Notes under the pieces: model-generated
Database searches by the model: none
Seen by the model: only the letters and a program-made list of their open reading frames with translations
Told to the model about the DNA's origin: nothing
Program-made: the position numbers and the translations under genes
Shown: positions 33,935 through 43,137 of the stretch, one piece after another
Layout of the letters: each line of letters begins with the position of its first letter
Position numbering within the stretch: the first letter of the stretch is position 1
Assembly: GCA_934256705.1 (NCBI GenBank)
Contig: CAKQPF010000016.1
Coordinates: forward strand, 1-59,856
Origin: an uncultured Prevotella sp.
GTDB taxonomy: Bacteria > Bacteroidota > Bacteroidia > Bacteroidales > Bacteroidaceae
Length of the DNA: 59,856 nt
Direction of reading: 5' to 3'

Positions 33935-34730
33935 TATATATATGATTCTTCGGAAAACTCTTCGCTATTGCTATCTATCAATAATGGGTATCATGAAAAG
34001 ACCCTCAGCCAGTATTCATTTGCTCAATGGACATATGGTGGACTGGAATCATGACAATGAGGCTGATGGGGAGAGATTCGGACGTTTGTTGGAAAAACTC
34101 CATAAGTATTGCGATTTTGTCAATTTTGATGAAGCAGTCAAGATGATAATGGAAGGTAAGCGTGTCACTCGTCCTACGTTAGCCTTTTCCTTTGACGATG
34201 GCTGGCATGACTGCTATTCCCAGATTGCTCCCCAACTGGAAAAATATGGCGTCAATGCGATGTTTTTCGTCAATCCTAATTTCGCAGATGCAGAAGATAA
34301 AGGTGATGCAGCCTATATCAAGCATTTCACGGAAGTGACAACCAAATCGCCTGGCAAGAAACCTATGACTTGGAATCAGATGAAAGAATTGCAGAGCCGA
34401 GGCTTTCTCTTTGGTGCCCACACTCTTGATCATTATTGCATAAATGATGATAACATCGCCGAACTTGAACATCAGATAGTGGATTGTCGCAAAGCTATGG
34501 AAGAAAGACTCGGAGTGGAATGTGATTACTTTGCTTTCCCTTATGGTCGTCTCGAACATGCAAATCCCAAATCGATAGATATAGCGTGCAGGAATTTCAG
34601 GTTTGTGTTCTCACAGAGTGACCATAAGCACTATTTCAGTTATGGCGGAAAGGTTATCAATCGTCGTCACTTTGAGCCGTTCTGGCCTGTAAATCATGTG
34701 TTCTATTTTCTGAGTGTCAAACGTAGTTAG
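33927..34730 (+). CDS. Polysaccharide deacetylase (NodB homology)
   Basis: 267 aa. NodB motifs: LAFSFDDGWHDC (catalytic Asp and metal Asp), FGAHTLDHYCIN (HxxxH metal ligands) and a later FAFPYGR. It removes N- or O-acetyl groups from a sugar. The first residues include a basic/hydrophobic stretch but no clear signal peptide, so it could act on the lipid-linked intermediate on the cytoplasmic side. It overlaps the preceding GT4 gene. Confidence 0.85.
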   Translation: MDNIYMILRKTLRYCYLSIMGIMKRPSASIHLLNGHMVDWNHDNEADGERFGRLLEKLHKYCDFVNFDEAVKMIMEGKRVTRPTLAFSFDDGWHDCYSQIAPQLEKYGVNAMFFVNPNFADAEDKGDAAYIKHFTEVTTKSPGKKPMTWNQMKELQSRGFLFGAHTLDHYCINDDNIAELEHQIVDCRKAMEERLGVECDYFAFPYGRLEHANPKSIDIACRNFRFVFSQSDHKHYFSYGGKVINRRHFEPFWPVNHVFYFLSVKRS

Positions 34731-34739
34731 AATGAAAAG

Positions 34740-35936
34740 ATGCCAAAGCTGTTAGAAATCAATGTCACTCGTAATCATGGTGCTACAGGAAAGATAACCG
34801 AACAGATCGGTCTTCTGGCCCAAAAGGACGGATGGGATGTGTATGTGGCTCACGGTGCCCGATATGTGAATCCTTCAATGCTCAGGTCTTATCAGGTGCA
34901 GGGCAAGGTGGGGGAGTATTTCCATGCCTTGAAAAGTCTGCTCCTGGACGCTGATGGCTTGGGTTCTACATGTGCAACCCGTCGCCTCATCAGTTTTATC
35001 AAAAGCATAAACCCTGATGTTATCCATTTGCATAATATTCATGGATATTACCTGAATTACAAGGTTCTGTTTGATTATCTTAATGGTACAGACATTCCTG
35101 TCGTGATGACTTTGCATGATTGCTGGTCATTCACAGGGCATTGCATTCATTTCGTTACTGCAAATTGTGACAAATGGAAGGATTGCTGCTCTGATTGTCC
35201 ACAGAAAAGAAGTGTCCCAAGGTCATTGTTTCTCGATATGTCGAAAAGGAATTTCACTCTTAAGAAGACACTGATTGCCGGTAACAGGAATCTTACCATC
35301 GTTTGTGTGTCAAAATGGCTTGAGGATTTTGTAAGACAGTCCATGTATAAAAATCATGATATTCGATTGATACACAATGGTATTGACCTTGACCTGTTTA
35401 AACCCGTCTTGCCAAAAGGCGGAGAAAAATTCAGCATACTTTGCATTGGCAATCCTATGACAAGGGATAAAGGTCTGTATGATATATATAAACTCAGAAC
35501 GCTTCTTCCTCGGGAAGAGTATGAAATAACGATTGTGGGATTAAAAGATAACGACTTGAAGAAACTTCCTCAAGGAATTAAAGGAATGTGTCGTACAAGT
35601 AATCAGCACGATCTTGTACAGTTGTATTCCCAAAGCGACGTCTTTGTCAATCCCACTTATGCAGACACTTTCCCTACCACTAACATAGAAGCTCTCGCTT
35701 GCGGGACTCCTGTGATAACTTATCGTACAGGTGGCTCGCCTGAGATTCTTAGTCCTGAGACTGGAATCGTAGTCGGACAAGGCGATGTCCATGCCCTGGC
35801 AGATGCGATTGTCAGAATGCGTACGCATCCTTTTTCAAGTCTGTCGTGTAGGCAAAGAGCTGAAAGATTGTATGATAAGGACGAAAGATTTGCCGACTAT
35901 ATCAGTTTGTATAATTCCTTAATTGCCAAAAAATGA
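34740..35936 (+). CDS. Glycosyltransferase family 4, WcaC-like
   Basis: 398 aa, GT-B. The N-terminus LLEINVTRNHGATGKITEQIG matches a Bacteroidetes group of GT4 enzymes annotated as colanic-acid-type. A Cys-rich insert HCIHFVTANCDKWKDCCSDCP (about residues 132-152), possibly zinc-binding, is typical of this group. The C-terminal half shows FSILCIGNPMTRDKG and DVFVNPTYADTFPTTNIEALACGTPVITY with the ExxxCG motif. It overlaps the next gene by 4 bp. Confidence 0.85.
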   Translation: MPKLLEINVTRNHGATGKITEQIGLLAQKDGWDVYVAHGARYVNPSMLRSYQVQGKVGEYFHALKSLLLDADGLGSTCATRRLISFIKSINPDVIHLHNIHGYYLNYKVLFDYLNGTDIPVVMTLHDCWSFTGHCIHFVTANCDKWKDCCSDCPQKRSVPRSLFLDMSKRNFTLKKTLIAGNRNLTIVCVSKWLEDFVRQSMYKNHDIRLIHNGIDLDLFKPVLPKGGEKFSILCIGNPMTRDKGLYDIYKLRTLLPREEYEITIVGLKDNDLKKLPQGIKGMCRTSNQHDLVQLYSQSDVFVNPTYADTFPTTNIEALACGTPVITYRTGGSPEILSPETGIVVGQGDVHALADAIVRMRTHPFSSLSCRQRAERLYDKDERFADYISLYNSLIAKK

Positions 35937-36679
35937 AGATATCAATCGTTACAGTAACATATAACAGCGCTCAGACGCTTCGTGACACAGTGGAGTCCGT
36001 GTTGAGGCAGGACCATGACGATGTGGAGTATATCGTGGTGGACGGTGCTTCTACGGACGACACGGTGAAGATATTGCGTGAATATGAGCCGCGTTTTGAG
36101 AGACGGATGAAATGGATATCGGAGAAGGACCGTGGACTTTATGATGCCATGAACAAGGGCATACGTATGGCTACAGGCGATGTGGTTGGGATTATCAACA
36201 GCGATGATTTCTTCACTTCCGACGATGTGCTGAGCACGGTGGCTGAACAGATAGGAGATAATGATGCCGTCTATGCAGACATACATTTCGTAAGGCCGGA
36301 CAATCTGGAGAAATGCGTGAGATATTACAGCAGCAGGAGGTTTCGTCCGTGGGCGATGCGCTTCGGCTATATGCCGGCACACCCCTCTTTCTATGCTCGT
36401 AGGGAAGTGTTTGAGAAGTATGGTCTTTATTCTCTCGATTACAGTATTGCTTCGGATTATGACATGATGGTGCGGCTGTTTTGCAAGCACAGAATCAAGG
36501 CGAAGTACATAGAGAAGGATTTCGTCACGATGCGTACTGGAGGACTTAGCACAAGCAGTTTGTCCCATCGGCTCCAGCTCACCCGCGAGGATGCGAAGGC
36601 TTGCCGCAGATATGGTGTCTATTCCAATTTCGTACTTTGCTCTGTCAAGTATCTTACGAAGATTTTTGAGTTCCTTTGA
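35933..36679 (+). CDS. Glycosyltransferase family 2, WcaE-like
   Basis: 248 aa. KISIVTVTYNSAQTLRDTVESV, the EYIVVDGASTDDTVKIL donor site and the GIINSDDFF DxD motif define a GT2 enzyme of the colanic acid WcaE type. The C-terminus is basic and amphipathic, fitting membrane association. It overlaps the upstream GT4 by ATGA and is the last gene before a repeat and a strong terminator. Confidence 0.9.
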   Translation: MKISIVTVTYNSAQTLRDTVESVLRQDHDDVEYIVVDGASTDDTVKILREYEPRFERRMKWISEKDRGLYDAMNKGIRMATGDVVGIINSDDFFTSDDVLSTVAEQIGDNDAVYADIHFVRPDNLEKCVRYYSSRRFRPWAMRFGYMPAHPSFYARREVFEKYGLYSLDYSIASDYDMMVRLFCKHRIKAKYIEKDFVTMRTGGLSTSSLSHRLQLTREDAKACRRYGVYSNFVLCSVKYLTKIFEFL

Positions 36680-36712
36680 TAACTTATTGAATTACATATA
36701 GTTATTCGTGCG

Positions 36713-36803
36713 TTGCAAAAGCATGGATATTACATTGCAAAAGCATAGTTATTACGCTGTGAAAGCATAGCTTTTAGGGAGTAAAAGCTATGCTATTGCA
36801 ATA
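36713..36803. repeat. AAAAGCATAG tandem/inverted intergenic repeat, copy 2
   Basis: Units GCAAAAGCATGGATATTAC, GCAAAAGCATAGTTATTAC, GAAAGCATAGCTTTTAGG and GTAAAAGCTATGCTATTGC follow each other with a period of about 21 bp. They belong to the same family as 11780-11866. The rest of the 36680-36980 gap holds only the terminator. Confidence 0.7.
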
Positions 36804-36891
36804 CAAACATTATGTAGCTGCATTTCGTACACGTTAATGTCATAAGAAAACAGGTCCGTTGACCATTTCAAATAATGTAGTCGGCTAAAAG

Positions 36892-36927
36892 AATAATCCG
36901 TATTCCAAGATAGGAATACGGATTATT
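36892..36927. terminator. Strong bidirectional terminator
   Basis: AATAATCCGTATTCC and GGAATACGGATTATT pair perfectly around six bases, followed by T8. It ends the glycosyltransferase operon and probably the convergent WecA-like gene as well. Confidence 0.9.
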
Positions 36928-36980
36928 TTTTTTTCTTGTGTCCGTCATGTTGCTATGTTTTCGGCGTTCTGCGTATTTCC

Positions 36981-38102
36981 TTACATTTCCCTTGTCCATT
37001 CCACGCCAGTGATTCTCTCTTTCTTTGCTATGAAATGATTGATGATGATATGCATGAGGCAGTAGAAGAGGATGTCTGCCACGATGATGAGCGTCTGGCT
37101 GAGGTAGGCGGCCACGAGATAGTTGCATACTATGATGAAGAGAGAGCAGAAGAGGATGCACGCCATCGTGTATTTCGGTCCCATTCCGGTGCGGAGCAGT
37201 TTGTGGTGGATATGGTTCTTGTCCGGCAGGAAAGGGTTGCGTCCGTCGCGTATTCTGGATGCAAAGACGCGCACCACGTCAAGCAATGGGATGGCAAGTG
37301 TGCTCAGTGCCACGATGCCGATGTTGTGGAGGTGGATATTCCATACGGCATTGGCTTGCCAGAAATGCAGGATGAGGAAAGAGAGCGTGTAGCCCAATGT
37401 CAGTGATCCCGCATCGCCCATGAATATCTTGTTCTTCTTCTGGAACACATTATAATAATAGAAAGCGGTCACTACGCCGAGGAAAGCCACGGAGAGCATT
37501 GCCCAGACGGTGTCAAGGTCGATGATGTAGAGCGCGGCGATTACCGTCAATGCAATGGCTGAAAGACCGGAAGCCAGTCCGTCAATGCCGTCGATAAGGT
37601 TCATGGCATTGGTGACATAGACCACAAAGAGGATAGAGACAGGCATTCCTATCCAGAACGGCACGCGGTCAATCAGAAAGACGTGGGCAAAGTCGGCAAT
37701 CCACAGTCCGCTGATGCAGAGCAGCGATGCGGCGATTATCTGCACGATGAACTTTATCCTGTAGCTGACTCCGTGGATGTCATCATACAGTCCTATGGCA
37801 TACAGCATCAGACTGCCTGCCATGTAAGCCAGGAAATGCTGGACGTTGGTGCCTCTCCACAGTGCTTCCACATCATATCCGATGCGGAGCAGGACGACGA
37901 GCAAGGATGAGATTACCACTATGGTCACCGGAATGAATACCACGCCTCCGAGTCTTGGGATAGGAAGTTTGTGCACCTTGCGGCTGTCCGGAAGGTCGTA
38001 GAGGTGGAGTTCCCTTGCGAGGGATACTATATAAGGTGTGAGGAATAGTCCTGACAGGAGTGTTGCGGCAAAGACTATCAGTAGGATTATTATATTGCTC
38101 AT
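36981..38102 (-). CDS. WecA/TagO-like undecaprenyl-phosphate GlcNAc-1-P transferase
   Basis: 373 aa with about eleven membrane helices. MraY/WecA motifs: YDLPDSRKVHKLPIPRLGGV at the start, GLYDDIHGVSYRIKFIVQ with the catalytic DD (about residues 103-122), AMNLIDGIDGLASGLS, MGDAGSLTLGYTL and the loop HIHHKLL. It loads a sugar-1-phosphate from a UDP sugar onto undecaprenyl phosphate at the inner membrane, the first step of a repeat unit. A second initiator of a different family (38314) follows, so this one may serve another glycan. Confidence 0.9.
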   Translation of the reverse strand: MSNIIILLIVFAATLLSGLFLTPYIVSLARELHLYDLPDSRKVHKLPIPRLGGVVFIPVTIVVISSLLVVLLRIGYDVEALWRGTNVQHFLAYMAGSLMLYAIGLYDDIHGVSYRIKFIVQIIAASLLCISGLWIADFAHVFLIDRVPFWIGMPVSILFVVYVTNAMNLIDGIDGLASGLSAIALTVIAALYIIDLDTVWAMLSVAFLGVVTAFYYYNVFQKKNKIFMGDAGSLTLGYTLSFLILHFWQANAVWNIHLHNIGIVALSTLAIPLLDVVRVFASRIRDGRNPFLPDKNHIHHKLLRTGMGPKYTMACILFCSLFIIVCNYLVAAYLSQTLIIVADILFYCLMHIIINHFIAKKERITGVEWTREM

Positions 38103-38313
38103 AGTTGGTATTTTCGGTGTTATAAGTGAGTTATAGTATTCGATTGGCTTACATTGTTATCATTATAACGGCATGAAAGTGGTTTTATTTCATTTTTCTA
38201 TGCAAAAAGGTATGTATTTTCCACAATAAATGACGTTTTATAGTGTTATAATAATTGGATGGTCGATAAAAAAATCAAGCACTATCCAAAAATGAATCTT
38301 TACTACCGACTGA

Positions 38314-38931
38314 ATGACAAAAGAGACTGAACCACATATTTCATCTTTTTATGGCAAGTACCTGAAGAGGGTGCTTGATTTCTTCGTTGCCTGCATCTGT
38401 CTTGTAATCTTTTCTCCACTGATTATCTTCTGCTGGCTTGCGATGAAGAAGGAACGCAGCGGTCCGGCACTCTTTACGCAGGAGAGAATAGGCAAGGGGG
38501 GCAAACCGTTCAAGATTTACAAGTTCAGATCCATGTATGTGGATGCAGAGGAGGATGGTCCGGACCTTGCCACAGAGAATGACGACCGCCTCACTCCCAC
38601 CGGAAAATTCCTCCGTGCGCATCATCTTGATGAGTTGCCCCAGCTCTGGAATGTGCTTAAAGGCGATATGGCCTTTGTGGGTTACAGGCCGGAGAGGCAG
38701 TTTTACATTGACAGGATAATGGAGAATGATGCCCGATACGCACGCCTTTATGAGCTTCGTCCCGGTGTCACCAGTTATGCGACTATCTATAATGGCTATA
38801 CTGACACGATGGAGAAGATGCTTCGCCGGTTGGAGTATGACCTTGACTATATGGACAAGTGCTCATTTCTGACAGATATGAAGATTACATGCCTTACGTT
38901 CTCTAAAATAGCGTTTGGAAAGAAATTCTGA
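38314..38931 (+). CDS. Initiating sugar transferase (WbaP/EpsL type)
   Basis: 205 aa, bacterial sugar transferase domain only. One N-terminal reentrant or membrane helix (FFVACICLVIFSPLIIFCWL) is followed by the catalytic core: GPALFTQERIGKGGKPFKIYKFRSMY, LTPTGKFLRAHHLDELPQLWNVLKGDMAFVGYRPERQFYI and PGVTSYATIYNGY. It transfers a phosphosugar to undecaprenyl phosphate to start the repeat unit. The usual Wzx-like N-terminal domain is absent, as in PglC-like monotopic enzymes. Confidence 0.92.
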   Translation: MTKETEPHISSFYGKYLKRVLDFFVACICLVIFSPLIIFCWLAMKKERSGPALFTQERIGKGGKPFKIYKFRSMYVDAEEDGPDLATENDDRLTPTGKFLRAHHLDELPQLWNVLKGDMAFVGYRPERQFYIDRIMENDARYARLYELRPGVTSYATIYNGYTDTMEKMLRRLEYDLDYMDKCSFLTDMKITCLTFSKIAFGKKF

Positions 38932-39001
38932 CAGTTGCCAGGAATCCCCGCATATCATTGGCTCCTACATGGGATGCCGACACCCACTTCTACAGAATAC
39001 A

Positions 39002-39430
39002 ATGAACAAGACAAGAGACTCAAGAATAATCGAACTGCCGAAGATTGCCGACCCGCGCGGCAACCTCTCCATTATCGAACAGTACGAGAATGTACCGTTT
39101 GAAATCCGCCGTGTGTATTGGATATATGATGTCCCTGGAGGTTTCGACCGTGGCGAGCATGCTTTCAAGGAGAATGAAGAGATGATAGTGGCGCTTTCGG
39201 GTTCGTTTGATGTTGAGATAGGCGATGGAACTGACCGGAAGGTCTATTCGCTCAACCGCTCTTATCGTGGTCTTTACGTTCCGAAAGGGCTGTGGAGGAG
39301 GATGACGAATTTCTCCACAAATTCGCTTGCCCTTGTTCTTGCATCAAGGGATTACTCTGAGGATGATTATATAGAGAATTACAATGATTACCTGAAATGG
39401 ATTGCAGAAAATGAAGAAAACGGTATTTGA
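39002..39430 (+). CDS. WxcM-like/QdtA-type cupin ketoisomerase paralogue, possibly degenerate
   Basis: 142 aa from ATG 39002; the frame extends upstream to 38915, overlapping the previous gene, but the family start fits MNKTRDSRIIELPKIADPRG. It has the RmlC-like cupin core with GNLSIIEQYENVPFEIRRVYWIYDVP. The usual R-G-x-H-A-H active-site motif of the family reads RGEHAF here, keeping one His and losing the second. It may be a partner subunit of the next protein or a relaxed duplicate. It overlaps the next gene by about 20 bp. Confidence 0.8.
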   Translation: MNKTRDSRIIELPKIADPRGNLSIIEQYENVPFEIRRVYWIYDVPGGFDRGEHAFKENEEMIVALSGSFDVEIGDGTDRKVYSLNRSYRGLYVPKGLWRRMTNFSTNSLALVLASRDYSEDDYIENYNDYLKWIAENEENGI

Positions 39431-39824
39431 ATGCTCACTGCTCGAACTGACAAAAGTGCATCATCCTGAAGGCAACCTCACCTATGTCTATCAGAATGTC
39501 CATGTGCCGTTCCCGGTCAATCGTGTGTTCTATAGTTATGATATTCCGGCAGGTGAAAGCCGTGGAGCTCATGCCCACAGGAATTGCTGGCAGATGATTG
39601 TCGCTGCATCCGGCAGTTTTGAGGTCGTGCTCGATGATGGAACAAACAAGCGCACTGTCCTGCTCAACCGTCCTTTCTTCGGACTCCTTGTGCCTCCAGG
39701 TATATGGTCATCCGAGCAAGGCTTCTCTTCCGGAAGCATCTGTCTCGTCCTTGCTTCAGAGGCTTACTCTGAGGAAGATTACATCCGTGACTATGATGAG
39801 TATCTGGAGTGGATTAAAGAATAG
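39411..39824 (+). CDS. dTDP-4-keto-6-deoxyhexose 3,4-ketoisomerase (QdtA/FdtA-like)
   Basis: 137 aa from ATG 39411 (an ATG at 39402 is also possible). The cupin keeps the full RGAHAH motif and the SGSFEVVLDDG core. Enzymes of this family move the keto group of dTDP-4-keto-6-deoxyglucose from C4 to C3, ready for amination to a 3-amino-3,6-dideoxyhexose such as Qui3N or Fuc3N. The aminotransferase starts 6 bp after its stop. Which stereoisomer is made cannot be told. Confidence 0.88.
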   Translation: MKKTVFECSLLELTKVHHPEGNLTYVYQNVHVPFPVNRVFYSYDIPAGESRGAHAHRNCWQMIVAASGSFEVVLDDGTNKRTVLLNRPFFGLLVPPGIWSSEQGFSSGSICLVLASEAYSEEDYIRDYDEYLEWIKE

Positions 39825-39829
39825 AGATA

Positions 39830-40945
39830 ATGATAAAGTTTCTTGACATACAGGCTATTACGCGTCAGCACAGGGATGAATACGAACAGGCTATCAGTAG
39901 GGTAGTGGAGTCTGGCTGGTTTCTGCAGGGCGATGAGACTGCCGCTTTTGAGAAATCGTATTCTGCCTATGTGGGCACTCGGCATTGTGTATCTGTAGCA
40001 AGCGGACTTGATGCCTTGCGCCTCATAATCCGTGGCTATAAGCAGCTGGGAATATTCCGTGAAGGCGATGAGATTATAGTCCCTGCAAACACCTATATCG
40101 CCACAATCCTTGCCATTACCGACAATAATCTGGTGCCTGTTCTCGTCGAACCGACATGGGACAATCTTGAGATTGACGTTGACAGCATTGAGAAAGCCAT
40201 CACTTCACGCACACGGGGCGTGATGATAGTTCATCTATATGGTCGTCTCGCTTATGATGAACGCTTGGCAGTGATTTGCAGAAAGTATGGACTGAAACTG
40301 ATGGAGGACTGTGCGCAAAGCCACGGATGCGCTTGGGATGGCAGAAGGACAGGCTCTCTTGGCGATGCGGCAGGCCACAGTTTCTATCCAGGAAAGAACC
40401 TTGGCGCATTTGGTGATGCCGGTGCCGTGACTACTGATGATTCTGCTCTTGCAGACGCGGTTCGTGCTTTGGCGAATTATGGCAGCCAGAGGAAATACTC
40501 ATTCAGGTATGAAGGGATAAACAGCCGGATGTCAGAGATTGACTCTGCAGTCCTTTCTGTCAAGTTAAAATACCTTGACGCTGACAATGCGCATCGTCAG
40601 GTCATTGCCCATTATTACTACGACCATATCGTCAATCCCCTCATCGCGCTTCCTTCCCGTATCTCTGACGAGCGTAATGTCTATCATCAGTTTCCTGTCT
40701 TCTGCGAACGGCGAGATGCTCTGCAGGCTCATCTTGCAGAGTGCGGAATCCAGACAATGATACATTATCCTGTTCCGCCACATCTCCAGGAATGCTATGC
40801 TAAGGCTGAATGGAACAATCCTCGTCTTTCTCTTCCGATTACTGAGAGGATTCATGCCCGGGAACTCTCTCTCCCGATAAATCAGGCTCTTGCCATTGAT
40901 GAGGCTCGTATCGTCGTGGATGCGCTCAATTCTTTCAAGGGATGA
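39830..40945 (+). CDS. DegT/DnrJ/EryC1 sugar aminotransferase (QdtB/FdtB-like)
   Basis: 371 aa, PLP-dependent. VASGLDALRLI, VPANTYIATILAIT, EDCAQSHGCAW (PLP-binding Asp) and HSFYPGKNLGAFGDAGAV with the Schiff-base Lys are the family motifs. It follows the ketoisomerase by 6 bp, so it probably aminates dTDP-3-keto-6-deoxyhexose at C3. An acetyltransferase to finish Qui3NAc or Fuc3NAc is not adjacent; 29728-30396 is a candidate. The gene is the last of the polysaccharide locus. Confidence 0.9.
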   Translation: MIKFLDIQAITRQHRDEYEQAISRVVESGWFLQGDETAAFEKSYSAYVGTRHCVSVASGLDALRLIIRGYKQLGIFREGDEIIVPANTYIATILAITDNNLVPVLVEPTWDNLEIDVDSIEKAITSRTRGVMIVHLYGRLAYDERLAVICRKYGLKLMEDCAQSHGCAWDGRRTGSLGDAAGHSFYPGKNLGAFGDAGAVTTDDSALADAVRALANYGSQRKYSFRYEGINSRMSEIDSAVLSVKLKYLDADNAHRQVIAHYYYDHIVNPLIALPSRISDERNVYHQFPVFCERRDALQAHLAECGIQTMIHYPVPPHLQECYAKAEWNNPRLSLPITERIHARELSLPINQALAIDEARIVVDALNSFKG

Positions 40946-41051
40946 ATGTCCTGACAGCCAAAATAGATGAGGCTAAGAATTTATATTGATATGGTACATT
41001 TTTCACTCAAATCGTACCAATTTATTTTTTTACCGTCACTTAATAGAAAAG

Positions 41052-41101
41052 TTTCAGCGACCAACTGCCCATAACTTCGATTGGGCTGTTGGTCGCTGAA
41101 A
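41052..41101. terminator. Bidirectional terminator between convergent genes
   Basis: TTTCAGCGACCAAC and GTTGGTCGCTGAAA pair perfectly, with an inner GCCCA/TGGGC extension around the loop. It separates the polysaccharide locus from the convergent RNA methyltransferase gene. The rest of the 40946-41188 gap holds nothing recognisable. Confidence 0.85.
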
Positions 41102-41188
41102 TCTTAGTGCTTGTATGTGTTTGTTGTCTTTGCTTCATCGGGTAATTGCCGTTAGTCCTTTGTCAGACAACTTCATGCAAATAGCCTT

Positions 41189-42628
41189 CTAATTGCGGGC
41201 GGAAAGCAATACGACGTTCTCCACATGAGGTGTATGAGGGAACATATCCACTGGCTGGACAGCCTCCACCTTGTAGTCGCAATCCAGTAATTGCAGGTCG
41301 CGGGCCTGAGTGGCAGGATTACAGCTGACATATACTATGCGCTTAGGGTGCGCACGAAGAATGGTATTCACCACGTCCTGATGCATTCCGGCGCGTGGTG
41401 GGTCTGTTATTATCACGTCCGGCTGACCATGCGCTGCAATGAAATCGTCAGTGAGAATGTCCTTCATGTCGCCGGCATAGAAGTCCGTATTGACGATGCT
41501 ATTAACTTGAGAGTTGATTTTAGCATCCTCGATAGCTTCCGGAACATATTCTATACCTACTACCTTGCTCGCCTGGCGGGCCACGAAATTCGCAATGGTG
41601 CCAGTGCCGGTGTAAAGGTCATAGACCACTTCCGAACCAGTAAGTCCGGCAAACTTGCGCGCTACGCTGTAGAGATGGTAAGCCTGCTCTGTGTTTGTCT
41701 GATAGAATGACTTTGGTCCTACCTTGAACTTCAAGTCCTCCATCAGGAGGAATATGTGGTCATTGCCCTTGAACAGATGTATTTCCTGATCGCCTATCGT
41801 GTCGTTGCACTTCTGGTTGTCAAGCCACATGAGGGAGGTAATCTGCGGGAATTTGTCGGCGACAAACTGAAGGAGAGCCATTGCCTGGCTTTCGCTTTCG
41901 GAAAGTGCCTCTTCTGATGTGTGGTCGAAATGATATTGCAGGATGACCATCCACTCGCCGGAATTGCTGCACCTTATTATAATGTCGCGCAGGAGTCCCA
42001 CCTGCTGGCGCAGATCAAAGAATGTGAGATTATGTTCATACGCATAGTCGCGGATGGAATTGCGGATGTCATTATGCAGGTCATCCATAAGCCAGCATTT
42101 CTCGATAGGGTAAATCTTGTCGAAGGCACCAGTGATGTGAAAGCCGATACCGTTCATCTGGTCGTACTTTGTTCCGGCTGCCACTTCCTCTCTGGTCAGC
42201 CAGCGCTTGTTGCAGCAGCCATAGTCCAGTTTGTTGCGGTATTCCTTCGTCTTTACCGACCCGAGGATAGGCATAAACTCAGGAAGCTCTATCTTGCCAA
42301 TGCGGTGAAGCTGGTCATACACCTGTTTCTGCTTGGCGCGAATCTGCTCCTCATAAGGCAGGTTTTGCCATTTGCATCCTCCGCAGATGCCGAAATGCTC
42401 GCAGAACGGCACTGCCCTGACATCGCTGTATTTGTGGAATTTCACCACCTCAGCCTCTGCATAGGAATGCTTCTTCCTGCGAATCTGCAGGTCCACCACG
42501 TCGCCAGGGACGCAGAAAGGCACGAAAACCACGAGGTCATCTATCCTGACGAGACTCTTGCCTTCAGCGGCAATGTCCGTGATTGTCACGTTTTCAAGAA
42601 GTGGTAATGGTTTTTTCTTTCTTGACAT
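41189..42628 (-). CDS. 23S rRNA (uracil-5-)-methyltransferase, RlmD/TrmA family
   Basis: 479 aa from ATG 42628; the longer frame starts at TTG. A TRAM-like domain opens the protein (VTITDIAAEGKSLVRIDDLVVFVPFCVPGDVV), then the 4Fe-4S cysteines CEHFGICGGCKWQ, the SAM motif VVYDLYTGTGTIANFVA, DVIITDPPRAGM, and the catalytic VYVSCNPATQARDL with nucleophile Cys. It makes 5-methyluridine in rRNA (or tRNA; the exact target is uncertain). It is a housekeeping gene with a leader of about 170 nt. Confidence 0.9.
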   Translation of the reverse strand: MSRKKKPLPLLENVTITDIAAEGKSLVRIDDLVVFVPFCVPGDVVDLQIRRKKHSYAEAEVVKFHKYSDVRAVPFCEHFGICGGCKWQNLPYEEQIRAKQKQVYDQLHRIGKIELPEFMPILGSVKTKEYRNKLDYGCCNKRWLTREEVAAGTKYDQMNGIGFHITGAFDKIYPIEKCWLMDDLHNDIRNSIRDYAYEHNLTFFDLRQQVGLLRDIIIRCSNSGEWMVILQYHFDHTSEEALSESESQAMALLQFVADKFPQITSLMWLDNQKCNDTIGDQEIHLFKGNDHIFLLMEDLKFKVGPKSFYQTNTEQAYHLYSVARKFAGLTGSEVVYDLYTGTGTIANFVARQASKVVGIEYVPEAIEDAKINSQVNSIVNTDFYAGDMKDILTDDFIAAHGQPDVIITDPPRAGMHQDVVNTILRAHPKRIVYVSCNPATQARDLQLLDCDYKVEAVQPVDMFPHTPHVENVVLLSARN

Positions 42629-42806
42629 CTTGTTTCTGTTTGTTGTTATTTGCACGGGAAAAGGAGTATTTGCTATGGAGATAGAGTTCGACAAGACTAT
42701 TGCGAAATTCTGTTTCTGATAGTAAAAAGCATGTTTTTGCCACGCATCTTTCTTTGTCCCCGCAATTCCTTTCCCATGACATTTTTTGAAAAATCCGAAT
42801 TTGGTA

Positions 42807-42814
42807 CAAAGTTA
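42807..42814 (-). promoter_or_regulatory. -7 box TAACTTTG for the RNA methyltransferase gene
   Basis: Minus-strand TAACTTTGTACC. It would give a leader of about 170 nt before ATG 42628. Confidence 0.5.
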
Positions 42815-42894
42815 CATATTTTTTTTTGAAAAACCGCATAGTAAGATGAAAATCGTATAAATACGCACAAATAACACAAAAAGCACAATGATAA

Positions 42895-42926
42895 TTTGGA
42901 ATAAATAGAAAAATAAATTAACTTTG
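42895..42926 (+). promoter_or_regulatory. ppdK promoter
   Basis: TAACTTTG at 42919-42926 with a TTTGG element about 20 bp upstream, a good match to the consensus. The ATG is at 43138, so the leader is about 205 nt; its content is AT-rich with no recognised riboswitch. Confidence 0.6.
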
Positions 42927-43137
42927 TACGCTGTTAATAAAGGCTGGCCCTAAACTAAAGCTTTCACAAAGTCAATCTATTATTTTAATCCGTATCTTGA
43001 CGAAGGTACATGACGAATGAACCATTGACCATAAGAGCATATAAAAGAGCCAATCTAAAAAGTATAATGAATAATGAATATTTGGCTAATATGAATAGGT
43101 ATTAACGTCAAAACCATACACAACTAATATAGAAAAA

